NCBI GenBank assembly: GCA_030403585.1
Contig: JAUEPE010000007.1
Span: forward strand, 124,001 to 188,000
DNA length: 64,000 nt
Direction of reading: 5' to 3'
DNA from: Frankia sp. RB7
Lineage (GTDB): Bacteria > Pseudomonadota > Alphaproteobacteria > Rhizobiales > Xanthobacteraceae
Numbering within the stretch: the first letter of the stretch is position 1; each line of letters opens with the position of its first letter. Under the pieces are notes generated by a model. It had not been told where the DNA came from, searched no databases, and saw only the letters and a program-made list of their open reading frames with translations. Positions 17,177-26,388 of this stretch are shown piece by piece. Both the position numbers and the translations under genes were made by a program.

Positions 17177-18484
17177 TCACTGACCAATCGCATCGAGAAA
17201 CTGGTACCAGCCGGCGACCATGCGCACGGCGGGCTCGCGTAGCGGATAGAACGGAATGGCCTTCATGCGGCTGACGTCGAGCAGCCCGACCTCGGGCGTC
17301 TCGCCGCGCACGAAGGCGGCGAGATAGCGGCCCATCAGGCTCGACATCGCGACGCCCGCGCCGTTGTAGCCCATCGAGACCAGCGTACGGTCGTCGACCC
17401 GGCCGATATGCGGCACCGAGTCCAAGGTCATGCCGACCAGGCCCGACCATTTGTTTTCGAGCGGGACATCGGCCAAATCAGGGAAGATGCCGATCATCGC
17501 CTTGCGCAGCGCGTCGAAGGCAGCTTGCGAGTCCTGCTTGCCGAACGCACCGCGGCCGCCGAAGATCACGCGGTTGTCGACCATGCGGAACCAGCGCATC
17601 ATGCGCTTGGTCTCGGTGTAGGTGCGTCCCGTCGGCATCAGCTTGCCAGCGAGATTGCGCGGCAGCTGTTCGGTCGCGATCAGCGCGCTGCGGAACGGGA
17701 TCAGCGTGCGCTGAAGATGCGCGGTCGCGCCGGTCAGGTCGGAATAGCTGTTGGTGGCGATGATCGCCTGTTTTGCGCGCACCGCGCCTTGCGGTGTCTC
17801 GGCGACGATGCCGCCCTGCTCGCGCCGGAGTTTTAGAACCGGCGAATCCTGATAAATCGACACGCCACGGCGCGCCACGCCATCGGCGAGGCCACGCAGA
17901 TAGTTCAGCGGATGAATGCCGCCCGAGCCGGGATTGAGCACGCCGCCGACAAAAATGTCCGAGCCGGTCTCGTCGCGCACGCCGTGCTTGTCGAGGATGC
18001 GAACCTCGGCCGAGCCCATCTCGCGCGTCATCCAGTTGGCTTCGTCGATCGCGGCCTTCAGCGTCGTCTCGTTATGCGCGGCCTTGACCTGACCGGTGCG
18101 GACGAGGTTGGCGCTGGCGATGCCGAACTCGGAGACCAGCTCCTCGACCATATCGGTCGATTCATGCGCGATCTCGTACATCCGCTTGGCCATGGCGCGG
18201 CCATGGGTGGCGTCGATCTCGCGGAACGACAGCCGAAACTTTGCGGTGATCACGCCGCCATTGCGCCCGCTCGCGCCCCAGCCAGGGCAGTTCGCTTCGA
18301 GCACGATCGGCGACAGGCCGCTCTTGGCGATGTGGTGCGCGGCAGACAGGCCGGTATAGCCCGCACCGATGATCACCACATCTGCCTGATGCTCGCCGGA
18401 CAGCACGGGAAACGCGCGCGCCGGCTCCGCCGTGGCTTCCCACAGCGAATTAGCCGATGGCAACGCGTTCCAGTCCCGTGTCAT
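17177..18484 (-). CDS. FAD-dependent oxidoreductase, DAO family (PuuB-like)
   Basis: The protein has 435 residues from the ATG at 18484, preceded by GGTGAG; a GTG at 18496 would add four residues. The FAD Rossmann motif 'DVVIIGAGYTGLSAAHHIA' is near residue 37, followed by 'GWGASGRNGG', typical of gamma-glutamylputrescine oxidase and related amine oxidases. A C-terminal 'GYNGAGVAMSSLMGRYLA' closes the FAD site. It sits between the substrate-binding protein and the HAD gene of a polyamine-type importer, so oxidation of an imported amine is the likely job. A sarcosine- or glycine-type amine substrate cannot be excluded. Confidence 0.88.
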   Translation of the reverse strand: MTRDWNALPSANSLWEATAEPARAFPVLSGEHQADVVIIGAGYTGLSAAHHIAKSGLSPIVLEANCPGWGASGRNGGVITAKFRLSFREIDATHGRAMAKRMYEIAHESTDMVEELVSEFGIASANLVRTGQVKAAHNETTLKAAIDEANWMTREMGSAEVRILDKHGVRDETGSDIFVGGVLNPGSGGIHPLNYLRGLADGVARRGVSIYQDSPVLKLRREQGGIVAETPQGAVRAKQAIIATNSYSDLTGATAHLQRTLIPFRSALIATEQLPRNLAGKLMPTGRTYTETKRMMRWFRMVDNRVIFGGRGAFGKQDSQAAFDALRKAMIGIFPDLADVPLENKWSGLVGMTLDSVPHIGRVDDRTLVSMGYNGAGVAMSSLMGRYLAAFVRGETPEVGLLDVSRMKAIPFYPLREPAVRMVAGWYQFLDAIGQ

Positions 18485-18499
18485 GCCGGCGCTCACCGA

Positions 18500-19216
18500 T
18501 TACGCCGCAGGCCCGATGGCCGCGTCGGCCAGCGCCTTCAGCGTCGGGAAGTGGAAGTCCGGCTTGGTCAGCGTCTCCACGGCAGGCGTGCCGCCGAAGC
18601 CGGCCATGCCCTGGCGCCGCTCGATCCAGCACACCTTGTAGCCGAGCTTGCGCGCGATCCCGATGTCGTGGTGCTGGCTCTGCGCGACGTGCAGGATATC
18701 GGACTGCTTGTAGCCAAACGCGGACTGACGCCCCTTGTTATAGGCGAAGAATTCCGGATTGGGTTTGGCAACGCCGGTCTCGTCGGCGCACACCGTGTCG
18801 TCGAAGGGATTGCCGAGCGCGTGCGCGTAGCAGGACAGCGCGACGCGGTCGGCATTGGTCATCGCCACCAGCCGGAATTTCGTGCGCAGGCGCTTGAGCG
18901 CCTCGACCGAGTCCGGGAACGGGCCCCAGCGCAGCACCGAAAGTTGGAACACGTCGCAGGAGGCGTCATCGGCCGGCAGCCCGAGATCCCTGGCGAGATA
19001 GCGGTAGACGTGGAACATCACCTCGCTCGAGCGCTCGTAGTGCTGGTCGCGGCCGCGCTTGTAGGATTCGAAGATATTGTCGTCGCTGAGCTCGGCCGGC
19101 GTCTTGCCGGAGATCCTGCGCACCGCGGCGAGCACGCCGGTTTCGAAATCGATCAAGGTGCCGACGACGTCGAAGGTGAGAACCTTGAAATTGCTGAACG
19201 CGGCTTGGGTCGACAT
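18500..19216 (-). CDS. Haloacid dehalogenase-like hydrolase, type II
   Basis: The 238-residue HAD protein has nucleophile motif I 'LTFDVVGTLIDFE' (about residues 13-25), motif II 'VAMTNAD' (Asn/Ser substitution near 121), a motif III Lys in 'ETGVAKPNPEFFAY' and motif IV 'VAQSQHHDI'. The whole resembles L-2-haloacid dehalogenase (type II) proteins. Motif I has Val where many dehalogenases have Tyr (DxYGT), so true dehalogenase activity is doubtful and a phosphatase or other hydrolase role is possible. It lies between the ABC ATPase and the FAD oxidase in the leftward transporter operon. Confidence 0.82.
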   Translation of the reverse strand: MSTQAAFSNFKVLTFDVVGTLIDFETGVLAAVRRISGKTPAELSDDNIFESYKRGRDQHYERSSEVMFHVYRYLARDLGLPADDASCDVFQLSVLRWGPFPDSVEALKRLRTKFRLVAMTNADRVALSCYAHALGNPFDDTVCADETGVAKPNPEFFAYNKGRQSAFGYKQSDILHVAQSQHHDIGIARKLGYKVCWIERRQGMAGFGGTPAVETLTKPDFHFPTLKALADAAIGPAA

Positions 19217-19247
19217 TTTTTCTTCTCTCGGTTGACAAGGCTTGGGT

Positions 19248-20327
19248 TCAGTCCGCCCTGGGCACGACGATGGTGTCCTCGGGGTGAAGGGTGACGGTGA
19301 GGCTGCCGCCGAGCGGCGGGATGCGGCTGTAGGCCTGGTGATAGGCCGGCTGGCGCAGGCTGAGCGCGAGCCCGTCGGCGAGCGCCAGGAAGATGCGCAG
19401 GCTCTCGCCCTGGTAGACGATGTCGGTGACCGTACCGGTCAGGCGGTTGCAGGCGGCGTCCTGCGCGCCGTCGTCGATCAGGAGCTTTTCGCTGTGTATG
19501 GCGAGCATCAGCGCGTCGCCATCGGGAATGGCGCGGGCACTGCGCAGCAGCGCGTTGCCAAGCGAAACGCTGGAAGCATCGACGCGACGCACCGGCAGCA
19601 TGGTCGCTTCGCCGATGAAGCTCGCGACGAAGGAATCGGCGGGATGGTCGTGCAGCCGCTCGGGCTGGTCGATCTGGATCAGTCGGCCGTCCTTCATCAC
19701 GGCGACGCGGTCGCTCATGGTCAGCGCCTCGCGCTGGTCGTGCGTGACATAGATGATGGTCGCACCGATGCGCCGGTGCAGCGCGCGCAGCTCGATCTGC
19801 ATGGATTCGCGGAGCTGCTTGTCGAGCGCGGAGAGCGGCTCGTCCATCAGGATCAGTTGCGGCTCGAAGATCATGGCGCGCGCCAGCGCGACGCGCTGGC
19901 GCTGGCCGCCGGAGAGCTGCGCGATACCGCGCTCCTCGTAACCGGCGAGTCCGACCATCGCGAGCGCCGCGCGCACCTTGTCGGGCCAGCTCGCTTTCGG
20001 CAGGCGCCGCGCGCGCAAGGGAAAGGCGACGTTCTCGCCGACGCTCATATGCGGGAACAGCGCGTAGTTCTGGAAGACGACGCCAATGTCGCGCTTGTGC
20101 GGCGGCATGTAGGTGACGTCACGGCCGCCGAAGAGAATTGTGCCCGATGTCGGCAGGATGAAGCCGCCCAGAATTCCGAGCAACGTGGTCTTGCCGGAGC
20201 CGGAGGGGCCGAGCAGCGAGACGAACTCGCCGGCGGCGACATTGAGGGAAACGTCGTCGAGAGCGCGAACGGCGCCATACGCCTTGCTCGCGGACCTGAT
20301 CTCGACGCTTTCCGCTCGTTTGTCCAA
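19248..20327 (-). CDS. Polyamine-type ABC transporter ATP-binding protein (PotA-like)
   Basis: The 359-residue ATPase has Walker A 'GPSGSGKTT' (about residue 40), signature 'LSGGQRQRVALARAM', Walker B 'LILMDEPLSALD' and the switch His in 'YVTHDQ'. A C-terminal TOBE-type domain of about 120 residues follows, as expected for the MalK/PotA group. It is the first gene of the leftward transporter operon (ATPase, HAD, FAD oxidase, binding protein, two permeases) and is divergent from a LysR gene, which probably controls it. Confidence 0.9.
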   Translation of the reverse strand: MDKRAESVEIRSASKAYGAVRALDDVSLNVAAGEFVSLLGPSGSGKTTLLGILGGFILPTSGTILFGGRDVTYMPPHKRDIGVVFQNYALFPHMSVGENVAFPLRARRLPKASWPDKVRAALAMVGLAGYEERGIAQLSGGQRQRVALARAMIFEPQLILMDEPLSALDKQLRESMQIELRALHRRIGATIIYVTHDQREALTMSDRVAVMKDGRLIQIDQPERLHDHPADSFVASFIGEATMLPVRRVDASSVSLGNALLRSARAIPDGDALMLAIHSEKLLIDDGAQDAACNRLTGTVTDIVYQGESLRIFLALADGLALSLRQPAYHQAYSRIPPLGGSLTVTLHPEDTIVVPRAD

Positions 20328-20470
20328 CGATCGACCTCGTCTCGTTCCCTGCTATGGCGTGCCTCACTGCGCGCCATAAGCCTGCATTATAGACAGCGTT
20401 TTGGAGCATTCGCCGGCGCAGCGTGCGCCGCACCAAATCTTCTCCTGAACACCCTGTCTTTAGGCTATGA

Positions 20471-20542
20471 TGCCAATGACACCAGACTTGGCAAAACTCG
20501 GCAATTGCCAAATTCTCACCGCGCTCATAACATGACGTTATG
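20471..20542. promoter_or_regulatory. Inverted repeats in front of the LysR gene (candidate LysR binding sites)
   Basis: TTGGCA at 20488-20493 pairs with TGCCAA at 20506-20511, and GGCAATTGCC at 20500-20509 is itself a perfect palindrome. A further TGCCAA lies at 20471-20476. CATAAC-N5-GTTATG (20526-20542) overlaps the LysR start codon at 20540. Such a set between a divergent LysR gene and its target operon is the usual arrangement for autorepression and activation. Binding is inferred. Confidence 0.45.
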
Positions 20543-21478
20543 CCCGAGCTGCGCCGGATGCTGCCCTCCAGTAACGCCCTGTTCGTCTTCGACGCAGCGG
20601 CGCGCAATGGCAGCTTCACGGCGGCCGCCGCCGAATTGAATGTCACGCAGCCCGCGGTGAGCCGCATGCTCGGCCAGTTCGAGGAGCATCTCGGCGTCCG
20701 CCTGTTCGACCGCAAGGCCGGTCGTGCAGTGCTCACCGAGGAAGGCGAGCTGTTGTATCGCCGCGTGCTCGACGGCTTCCGCAGCATCGAGACCGGCCTC
20801 GTCGAGATCGAGCGGCGGCGCAAGGGCACCGAGACGGTGACGCTGTCGGTCTCCTCCGCCTTCACCACGCATTGGCTGATGCCGCGCATCGACAAGCTGC
20901 AGCGACAGTTTCCGCAGGTCGATCTGCGCTTCCAGCTGATCTCCGGCGCGCTGCGCGGGCCGGTGGAGCATGTCGACCTCGGCATGCGGTTTCGTGACCG
21001 CGAAGAGCCGTCCTCCGGCGGCACGCTGGTGATGAAAGAAGTGATGCTGCCGATGTGCAGCCCAGGCTATCTCGGCGAGACCGATCCCGCAGGAAGTAAC
21101 ACCATCATCCGCCTCGCCGAGACGCCAGGCGACTGGGCCGCGGATTATGCGTCGCTGCTCACCGGACGGCGCGGCGCCGCCAAGGCGCTGAGCTTCACAG
21201 ATTATGCCGTCGTTGTGCAGGCGGCGCTACTCGGCCAGGGCATCGCGCTCGGCTGGCTGACGGTCGCCTCGCATTGGCTACTGACCGGCGCGCTGGTGCC
21301 GGCCTCCGACAGGCTCACGACCACGCGCCGCATCTGCGAATTCCTGCCGCCGCGCAACCGCCCGATGCGCCCGATCGCCGCGGAGATCCGCGACTGGATC
21401 CTCGCCCAGATGCAAAGCGAGATCGCAGCGATCGACAAGCTCTATCCGAAGCTCGGCGCGATGGACGCCTGCTATTGA
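20540..21478 (+). CDS. LysR-family transcriptional regulator (GcvA-like)
   Basis: The 312-residue protein has the N-terminal winged helix 'NGSFTAAAAELNVTQPAVSR' (about residues 23-42) followed by 'MLGQFEEHLGVRLFDRKAG'. The C-terminal periplasmic-binding-protein-like effector domain includes 'GPVEHVDLGMRFRD' and 'QAALLGQGIALGWL', resembling the GcvA group. It is divergent from the polyamine-type transporter operon starting at 20327, the probable target. Confidence 0.9.
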   Translation: MPELRRMLPSSNALFVFDAAARNGSFTAAAAELNVTQPAVSRMLGQFEEHLGVRLFDRKAGRAVLTEEGELLYRRVLDGFRSIETGLVEIERRRKGTETVTLSVSSAFTTHWLMPRIDKLQRQFPQVDLRFQLISGALRGPVEHVDLGMRFRDREEPSSGGTLVMKEVMLPMCSPGYLGETDPAGSNTIIRLAETPGDWAADYASLLTGRRGAAKALSFTDYAVVVQAALLGQGIALGWLTVASHWLLTGALVPASDRLTTTRRICEFLPPRNRPMRPIAAEIRDWILAQMQSEIAAIDKLYPKLGAMDACY

Positions 21479-21535
21479 GCGGCGCGCTAGAGCCTTTCCC
21501 GTTCCGATGGAACATCCACTTCGCTCGAAAACACG

Positions 21536-22687
21536 CTACCCGGGCCGGAAGCGCAGATTGGCGCGCGACAGCTGGCTGATCGAATTGCACCCCATCAGCT
21601 TCATGCCGCGTTCGAGCTCGGCGCGCAGCTGGCCGAGGGCCCGTTCGACACCGGGCTGGCCGGCGGCGGCAAGCGGATAGAGATAGTATCGTCCAAGCCC
21701 GACTGCCTTGGCCCCGAGCGACAACGCTTTCAGGATATGAGTTCCGCGCTGGATGCCGCCATCCATCATCACGTCGATGCGGTCGCCCACGGCGTCGACG
21801 ATTTCGGCGAGTTGATCGAAGGCTGAGCGGGAGCCATCGAGCTGGCGGCCGCCATGGTTGGAGAGGACGATCCCGGCACAGCCGATATCAACCGCGCGGC
21901 GCGCGTCGTCCACCGACATGATCCCTTTCAGGCAGAACGGCCCGTTCCAGGTCCGCACCATCTCCGCGACATCGTCCCAGTTCATCGCGGGATCCAGCAT
22001 CTCCGTGAAATAGCGGCCGATCGACATGGCGCCGCCGCTCATGTCGACGTGCTCCTCCAGTTGCGGCAGCCGGAATTTCTCGTGGGTGAGATACTGAATG
22101 CCCCAATTCGGCTTGATCGCGAATTGCAGCATGCCGGCCAACGTCAGGCGGAAGGGAATGCTGAAACCGGTGCGCAGATCGCGTTCGCGATTGCCTCCGG
22201 TGATGCTGTCGACCGTCAGCATCATCACCTCGACGCCCGCCTCCTTGGCGCGCTGCATCATGGCGCGGTTGAGACCGCGATCCCTGTGGAAATAGAACTG
22301 ATAGACCTGCGGTGTGTCATAGGCCTTGCGCAATTCCTCGAGGCTCACCGTGCCCAGTGAGGAAACGCCGAACATGGTGCCATATTTCGCAGCCGCCGCA
22401 GCGACGGCGCGCTCGCCGTCATGATGGAATAGCCGCTGCAAGGCGGTCGGCGAGCAGTAGAACGGCTGCGCGAGCTTCTGGCCCATGACGGTGACCGAGA
22501 GGTCGACCTGCTGCACGCCGCGCAGCACGTTCGGCAACAGATCGCAATGCTCGAAGCTGGCGCTGTTGCGGCGAAGGGTCGTCTCATCGTCGGCCCCGCC
22601 GTCGATATAGTCGAAGATCGGGCCGGGCAGCCGATCACGCGCCAGCCGCCGGAAGTCGTGGAAATTATGACATTGTGCCAGACGCAT
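21536..22687 (-). CDS. FMN-dependent alpha-hydroxyacid oxidase/dehydrogenase (LldD-like)
   Basis: The 383-residue protein follows the FMN-dependent alpha-hydroxyacid dehydrogenase pattern. 'FDYIDGGADDE' lies near the N-terminus and 'VMMLTVDS' in the barrel. The signature 'SNHGGRQLDG' carries the catalytic His (about residue 275) and an Arg, and 'DGGIQRGTHILKALSLGA' forms the phosphate site of FMN. Members oxidise L-lactate, glycolate, mandelate or other 2-hydroxyacids to ketoacids. It is 35 bases downstream of the mannonate dehydratase gene and probably co-transcribed. Whether it handles lactate or a sugar-acid derivative cannot be said. Confidence 0.9.
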   Translation of the reverse strand: MRLAQCHNFHDFRRLARDRLPGPIFDYIDGGADDETTLRRNSASFEHCDLLPNVLRGVQQVDLSVTVMGQKLAQPFYCSPTALQRLFHHDGERAVAAAAAKYGTMFGVSSLGTVSLEELRKAYDTPQVYQFYFHRDRGLNRAMMQRAKEAGVEVMMLTVDSITGGNRERDLRTGFSIPFRLTLAGMLQFAIKPNWGIQYLTHEKFRLPQLEEHVDMSGGAMSIGRYFTEMLDPAMNWDDVAEMVRTWNGPFCLKGIMSVDDARRAVDIGCAGIVLSNHGGRQLDGSRSAFDQLAEIVDAVGDRIDVMMDGGIQRGTHILKALSLGAKAVGLGRYYLYPLAAAGQPGVERALGQLRAELERGMKLMGCNSISQLSRANLRFRPG

Positions 22688-22722
22688 CGCTTACCTTCGC
22701 TCACTCACCGCCGAGAGATCTC

Positions 22723-23913
22723 CTATTGATGCTCGATCGCGCGGATCGCGCCGCGGAGCTCGGCGAGGCCACGGAGGCGGCCGATCGCAGTATAGCCGGG
22801 ATTGGTCCGCTTGGTAGCCGCGAGATCGTCGAGCATGCGGTGACCATGATCGGGACGGAATACGATTTGCTTGTCGGGCGAACGCCGCGCGTTCTCCTTC
22901 AACAGCACCTTCAGCACCGCGACCATGTCGACGTCGCCGTCGAGATGATCGGACTCGTAGAACGTCAGGCCGTCGGCCTCGCGCCTGGTCGCACGCAGAT
23001 GCGCAAAGGCGATACGCGGGCCGAAGCGCTCGGCCATCGCGGGCAGATTGTTCTCGGCGCGCACGCCGAGCGAGCCCGTGCACAGGCAGATGCCATTGGC
23101 CTTGGACGGCACGGCATCGAACAGCGCTTGATAGTCGTCCGCGGTGGAGGCGACACGCGGAAGACCGAACAGCGGACGCGGCGGGTCGTCGGGATGCAGG
23201 GTCAGTGAGACGCCGAGCTGCTCGGCGACCGGCGCAACGCGCGCGAGGAACTCGGCGAGATGCTGCCGCAGGATCTTTGGGGTGATATCGCGATAGGTCT
23301 CCAGCCGGTCACGGAATTGCGGGATCGTCATCGACTCAGTGGTCGAGCCCGGCAGCGCGCTGGCGATGGCCATGATGAGATAGTCGATGTCGGCTTGGCT
23401 CATCTTGTCGAACAGCGCTTTCGCGCGCGCCTGCTGCTCCGGCGTATACTCCTGCACGGCCGCAGGGCGTTTCAGGATATGCAGCTCGAACGCCGCAAAC
23501 CGATCCTGGTCGAAGCGCATGGCACGGGCGCCGTTCGGCAGCTCCCATTCCAGATCGGTGCGGCACCAGTCGACCACAGGCATGAAATTGTAGCAGATGA
23601 TCTTGATGCCGCTGGCGGCCACCGCCTCCAGGCTCGCGATCCATGCTTCGATCGACTTCGTCGCCTTGGCGCCGAGGCGCTTGACGTCGTCGGGGATCGG
23701 AATCGATTCCACCACCGACCAAGTCAATTGCGAACGGCCGGGCTGGCCGTTCTCGATGAAATTCTTGCGCTCCTCGACCGCCTTGCGGGTCCAGGCCTCG
23801 CCGATCGGCACCTGATGCAGCGCCGAAACGATATCGGTCGCCCCGGCCTGCCTGACGTCATCCAAGGACACGGGATCATTGGGCCCGTACCAGCGCCATC
23901 CCTCGAGCATCAT
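22723..23913 (-). CDS. uxuA: Mannonate dehydratase
   Basis: The 396-residue protein matches UxuA along its length. It has the N-terminal 'WRWYGPNDPVSL', 'IICYNFMPVVDW', and the metal-ligand segments 'LTLHPDDPP', 'GICLCTGSLG' (with a Cys metal ligand) and 'FRPDHGHRML'. The enzyme dehydrates D-mannonate to 2-keto-3-deoxygluconate in glucuronate breakdown. No uxuB, uxaC or kdgK partner is nearby; the downstream FMN oxidase is the only evident operon mate. This suggests mannonate arises from another route or the partners lie elsewhere. Confidence 0.93.
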   Translation of the reverse strand: MMLEGWRWYGPNDPVSLDDVRQAGATDIVSALHQVPIGEAWTRKAVEERKNFIENGQPGRSQLTWSVVESIPIPDDVKRLGAKATKSIEAWIASLEAVAASGIKIICYNFMPVVDWCRTDLEWELPNGARAMRFDQDRFAAFELHILKRPAAVQEYTPEQQARAKALFDKMSQADIDYLIMAIASALPGSTTESMTIPQFRDRLETYRDITPKILRQHLAEFLARVAPVAEQLGVSLTLHPDDPPRPLFGLPRVASTADDYQALFDAVPSKANGICLCTGSLGVRAENNLPAMAERFGPRIAFAHLRATRREADGLTFYESDHLDGDVDMVAVLKVLLKENARRSPDKQIVFRPDHGHRMLDDLAATKRTNPGYTAIGRLRGLAELRGAIRAIEHQ

Positions 23914-24113
23914 GCGTGTTCTCCCAAAGCGTTTACGAGCGAAGTGGATACCAGTTCGCGTAAGGAAAACGCATCAAACAAGGATTTACCGTTCCGGTGC
24001 GCGGTGGAGACGCGCGTCTCGGGTTGACCACAAAGTGGGCAATGCTGCACTGCGGTCAAATTCGAACGGAAGTCGCGCTTGATTTTTGCGTGCCGTTGCC
24101 GCACCCGAGAGGC

Positions 24114-24521
24114 ATGGCAAAGGACAAGAAGGTCATCGCCGCGAACGCGGCTTTTTACGCCGCCTTTTCAACCGGCGATTTCGACGAAATGAAGCGGATG
24201 TGGGCGGATGACGACGCCATTTCCTGCATTCATCCCGGCTGGCCCGCGATCGTCGGCCACGCCACCGTGATCGGAAGCTGGCGCGACATCCTGCAAAATC
24301 CGGAACGTCCGCAGATCGTCTGCGCCGAGCCGCAGGCGATCGTCGACGGCGACAGTGCGCGCGTGCTCTGCATCGAGATCGTCGACGGCACCGCCTTGGC
24401 CGCCGCCAACCATTTTCGGCGCGTCGGCGACAGCTGGCGGCTGGTGCATCACCAATCGAGCCCAATCGCACAGATTGTCGAGCAGGCTGAGGACGATAGA
24501 GCGAGTCACCGGGTGCACTGA
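24114..24521 (+). CDS. NTF2-like (SnoaL/DUF4440-type) protein
   Basis: The protein has 135 residues from the ATG at 24114, which follows GAGAGG; a longer in-frame extension upstream looks non-coding. 'NAAFYAAFSTGDFDEMKRMW' and 'CIHPGWPAIVGHATVIGSW' followed by 'VGDSWRLVHHQSSP' match the cone-shaped NTF2-like fold of small SnoaL/ketosteroid-isomerase-like proteins. A catalytic or ligand-binding role is possible, but none can be assigned. It is convergent with the CbbY-like gene. Confidence 0.78.
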   Translation: MAKDKKVIAANAAFYAAFSTGDFDEMKRMWADDDAISCIHPGWPAIVGHATVIGSWRDILQNPERPQIVCAEPQAIVDGDSARVLCIEIVDGTALAAANHFRRVGDSWRLVHHQSSPIAQIVEQAEDDRASHRVH

Positions 24522-24564
24522 AAACGATAGCGTTCTACTGTGCATGGGGTTGTTTTGCGGCTTT

Positions 24565-25287
24565 TCATTTGGCGGCGAGTTCCGACAGATCGTCCAGCAC
24601 CATCCGCGCCGCGCTGAAATCATCATCCCGGAAAAAAATACTGCGCGTGATCAGCACGGGAATGTCGGCCCGCGCCGCCGCGATCAGCCCATTGGCGGAA
24701 TCCTCGATCGCGACACAGTCCGACGGTGCCAGCTTCAGCCGCGCCAGGACCTCGAGATAGACATCCGGCGCGGGCTTCTTGTGCCTGACATCATCGCCGG
24801 CAACGATCGCATCAAAATCCGCCGCCCAGCGCGTCCCCAACGCCCGCGACAGCAGCGCATCGATGTTGCCGTGCGAGGTCGTGGTCGCAATCGCGAGCCG
24901 CTGGCCGCGCGCCTTGGCAGCAGTGAGCAGGTCCGCCACACCGGGCCGCAAGGCGCAGCAGCCGGTCTCCACCAGCTCGGCATATTGGGCGGTCTTGATG
25001 CGGTGGAGCTCGGCGATATCAGCATCCGACAAGGGCGGCGCGATCCACTGCCGGGTGTGGAAGGCGCGGATGCGTTCCTTGCCGCCGGTCACGCGCAGCA
25101 GCTCCTTGTAGGCAGCCCGGTCCCAATGCCAGTCGAGACCCTGACGGCCAAAGGCGTGGTTGAAGGCCCGCCGATGCAGCTCCTCCGTCTCGGCGAGGGT
25201 CCCGTCGACATCGAAGATAAGCGCGGCCGCGTTCCGGACCAGCTCCGCCGCGCCGGATGGCGCCATGGTGGCCAGTTCCGCTTGCAT
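24565..25287 (-). CDS. CbbY-like HAD phosphatase
   Basis: The protein has 240 residues from the ATG at 25287, preceded by GGGAGG; an ATG at 25317 would add ten residues with no ribosome site. Motif I is 'IFDVDGTLAETEELHR' (catalytic DxD), motif II 'LAIATTTSHGN', motif III Lys in 'RHKKPAPDVY' and motif IV 'IEDSANG'. The 'LDWHWDRAAYKELLRVTGGK' cap is the CbbY pattern (sugar-bisphosphate or xylulose-1,5-bisphosphate phosphatase). No Calvin-cycle gene is beside it, so it is an isolated member. Confidence 0.86.
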   Translation of the reverse strand: MQAELATMAPSGAAELVRNAAALIFDVDGTLAETEELHRRAFNHAFGRQGLDWHWDRAAYKELLRVTGGKERIRAFHTRQWIAPPLSDADIAELHRIKTAQYAELVETGCCALRPGVADLLTAAKARGQRLAIATTTSHGNIDALLSRALGTRWAADFDAIVAGDDVRHKKPAPDVYLEVLARLKLAPSDCVAIEDSANGLIAAARADIPVLITRSIFFRDDDFSAARMVLDDLSELAAK

Positions 25288-25424
25288 CGTCCACGCCTCC
25301 CTGTCACGAGCGACCATCGTCCGAGGCGACGGAAGAGTAAAATCGCAATATCTTTTGCCGGACCCAAAAATCTCTTATGAGCGGAGGTGCGCGCCTCGCG
25401 CGAACGGGAACTCACGGGAGACGC

Positions 25425-26273
25425 ATGCGGCTCTTCATCCTCGGCCTCGGCTACAGCGCCCGGCATTTCGTCCGCAAATTCGGCGGCAGCTTCTCATATG
25501 TCGCCGGCACGGTCCGCGATCCCGCCGCGCGGGTCGACCTTGCGGGGATCGAGGTGCATGGCTTTTCCGGCAGCCGTCCGGCTGACGCGACGGTCGATCG
25601 TATGCGTGAAGCCGATGTCCTTCTCGTATCGATCCCGCCGGGCGGCGCCGGCGATCCCGCGCTCACGGCGCTGGGCGATTTGCTTGCGAAAGACCACCGT
25701 AAGGTCATCTATCTCTCCACCATCGGCGTCTACGGCGATCACGCTGGCGGATGGGTGGACGAGAGCACGCCGCCGCAGTCTAGCCTCGACCGCGCACGGA
25801 TGCGGGTCGCGGCGGAGCGGGCCTGGACGGACACGGCAAACGGCGACGTCGCGATCCTGCGGCTTGCCGGCATTTACGGCCACGGCCGCAACGCGCTGGT
25901 GACGCTGCGCAGCGGCACGGCGCGCCGTATCATCAGGCCCGGCCAGGTCTTCAACCGCATTCATGTCGACGATATCGCCAGCGCGATCATGGCCGCGATC
26001 AACCACAACAGCGGCGGCACCTGGAATGTCTGCGACGACGAGCCCGCACCGCCGCAGGATGTGATCGCCTATGCCGCGCAGCTGATGGACATTACGCCGC
26101 CGGCCGAAGAGGCGTTTGCGACCGCCGAGATGTCGGCAATGGCGCGCAGCTTCTATTCCAGCAGCGCCCGCGTCTCCAACGCGCGGCTGAAGCACGAACT
26201 CCGTGTCACGCTGACCTATCCGACCTATCGCCACGGCCTCGATGCGCTGTGGCGTGCGGGGGATGGGCGATAA
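25425..26273 (+). CDS. NAD-dependent epimerase/SDR-type oxidoreductase
   Basis: The protein has 282 residues from the ATG at 25425, which follows GGGAGA; an extended frame from 25377 lacks support. The N-terminal Rossmann motif is 'LFILGLGYSARHFV' and 'STIGVYGDHAGGWVDE' carries the Ser/Tyr active-site pattern of extended SDR enzymes. 'RIHVDDIASAIMAAI' is the usual second substrate-loop signature. It is similar in layout to YeeZ-type proteins. Substrate unknown; neighbouring genes give no clear pathway. Confidence 0.84.
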   Translation: MRLFILGLGYSARHFVRKFGGSFSYVAGTVRDPAARVDLAGIEVHGFSGSRPADATVDRMREADVLLVSIPPGGAGDPALTALGDLLAKDHRKVIYLSTIGVYGDHAGGWVDESTPPQSSLDRARMRVAAERAWTDTANGDVAILRLAGIYGHGRNALVTLRSGTARRIIRPGQVFNRIHVDDIASAIMAAINHNSGGTWNVCDDEPAPPQDVIAYAAQLMDITPPAEEAFATAEMSAMARSFYSSSARVSNARLKHELRVTLTYPTYRHGLDALWRAGDGR

Positions 26274-26388
26274 GGTTCCGGGCGCGTCCCAGACATGCCC
26301 TGCCCGCGCTTGACTTCGCTTCGGCGCGGTCATGATCTAGGGATAGAGCGAGCCACTACATAACGAGCTCGCCGCCTGGGAGGATTTC

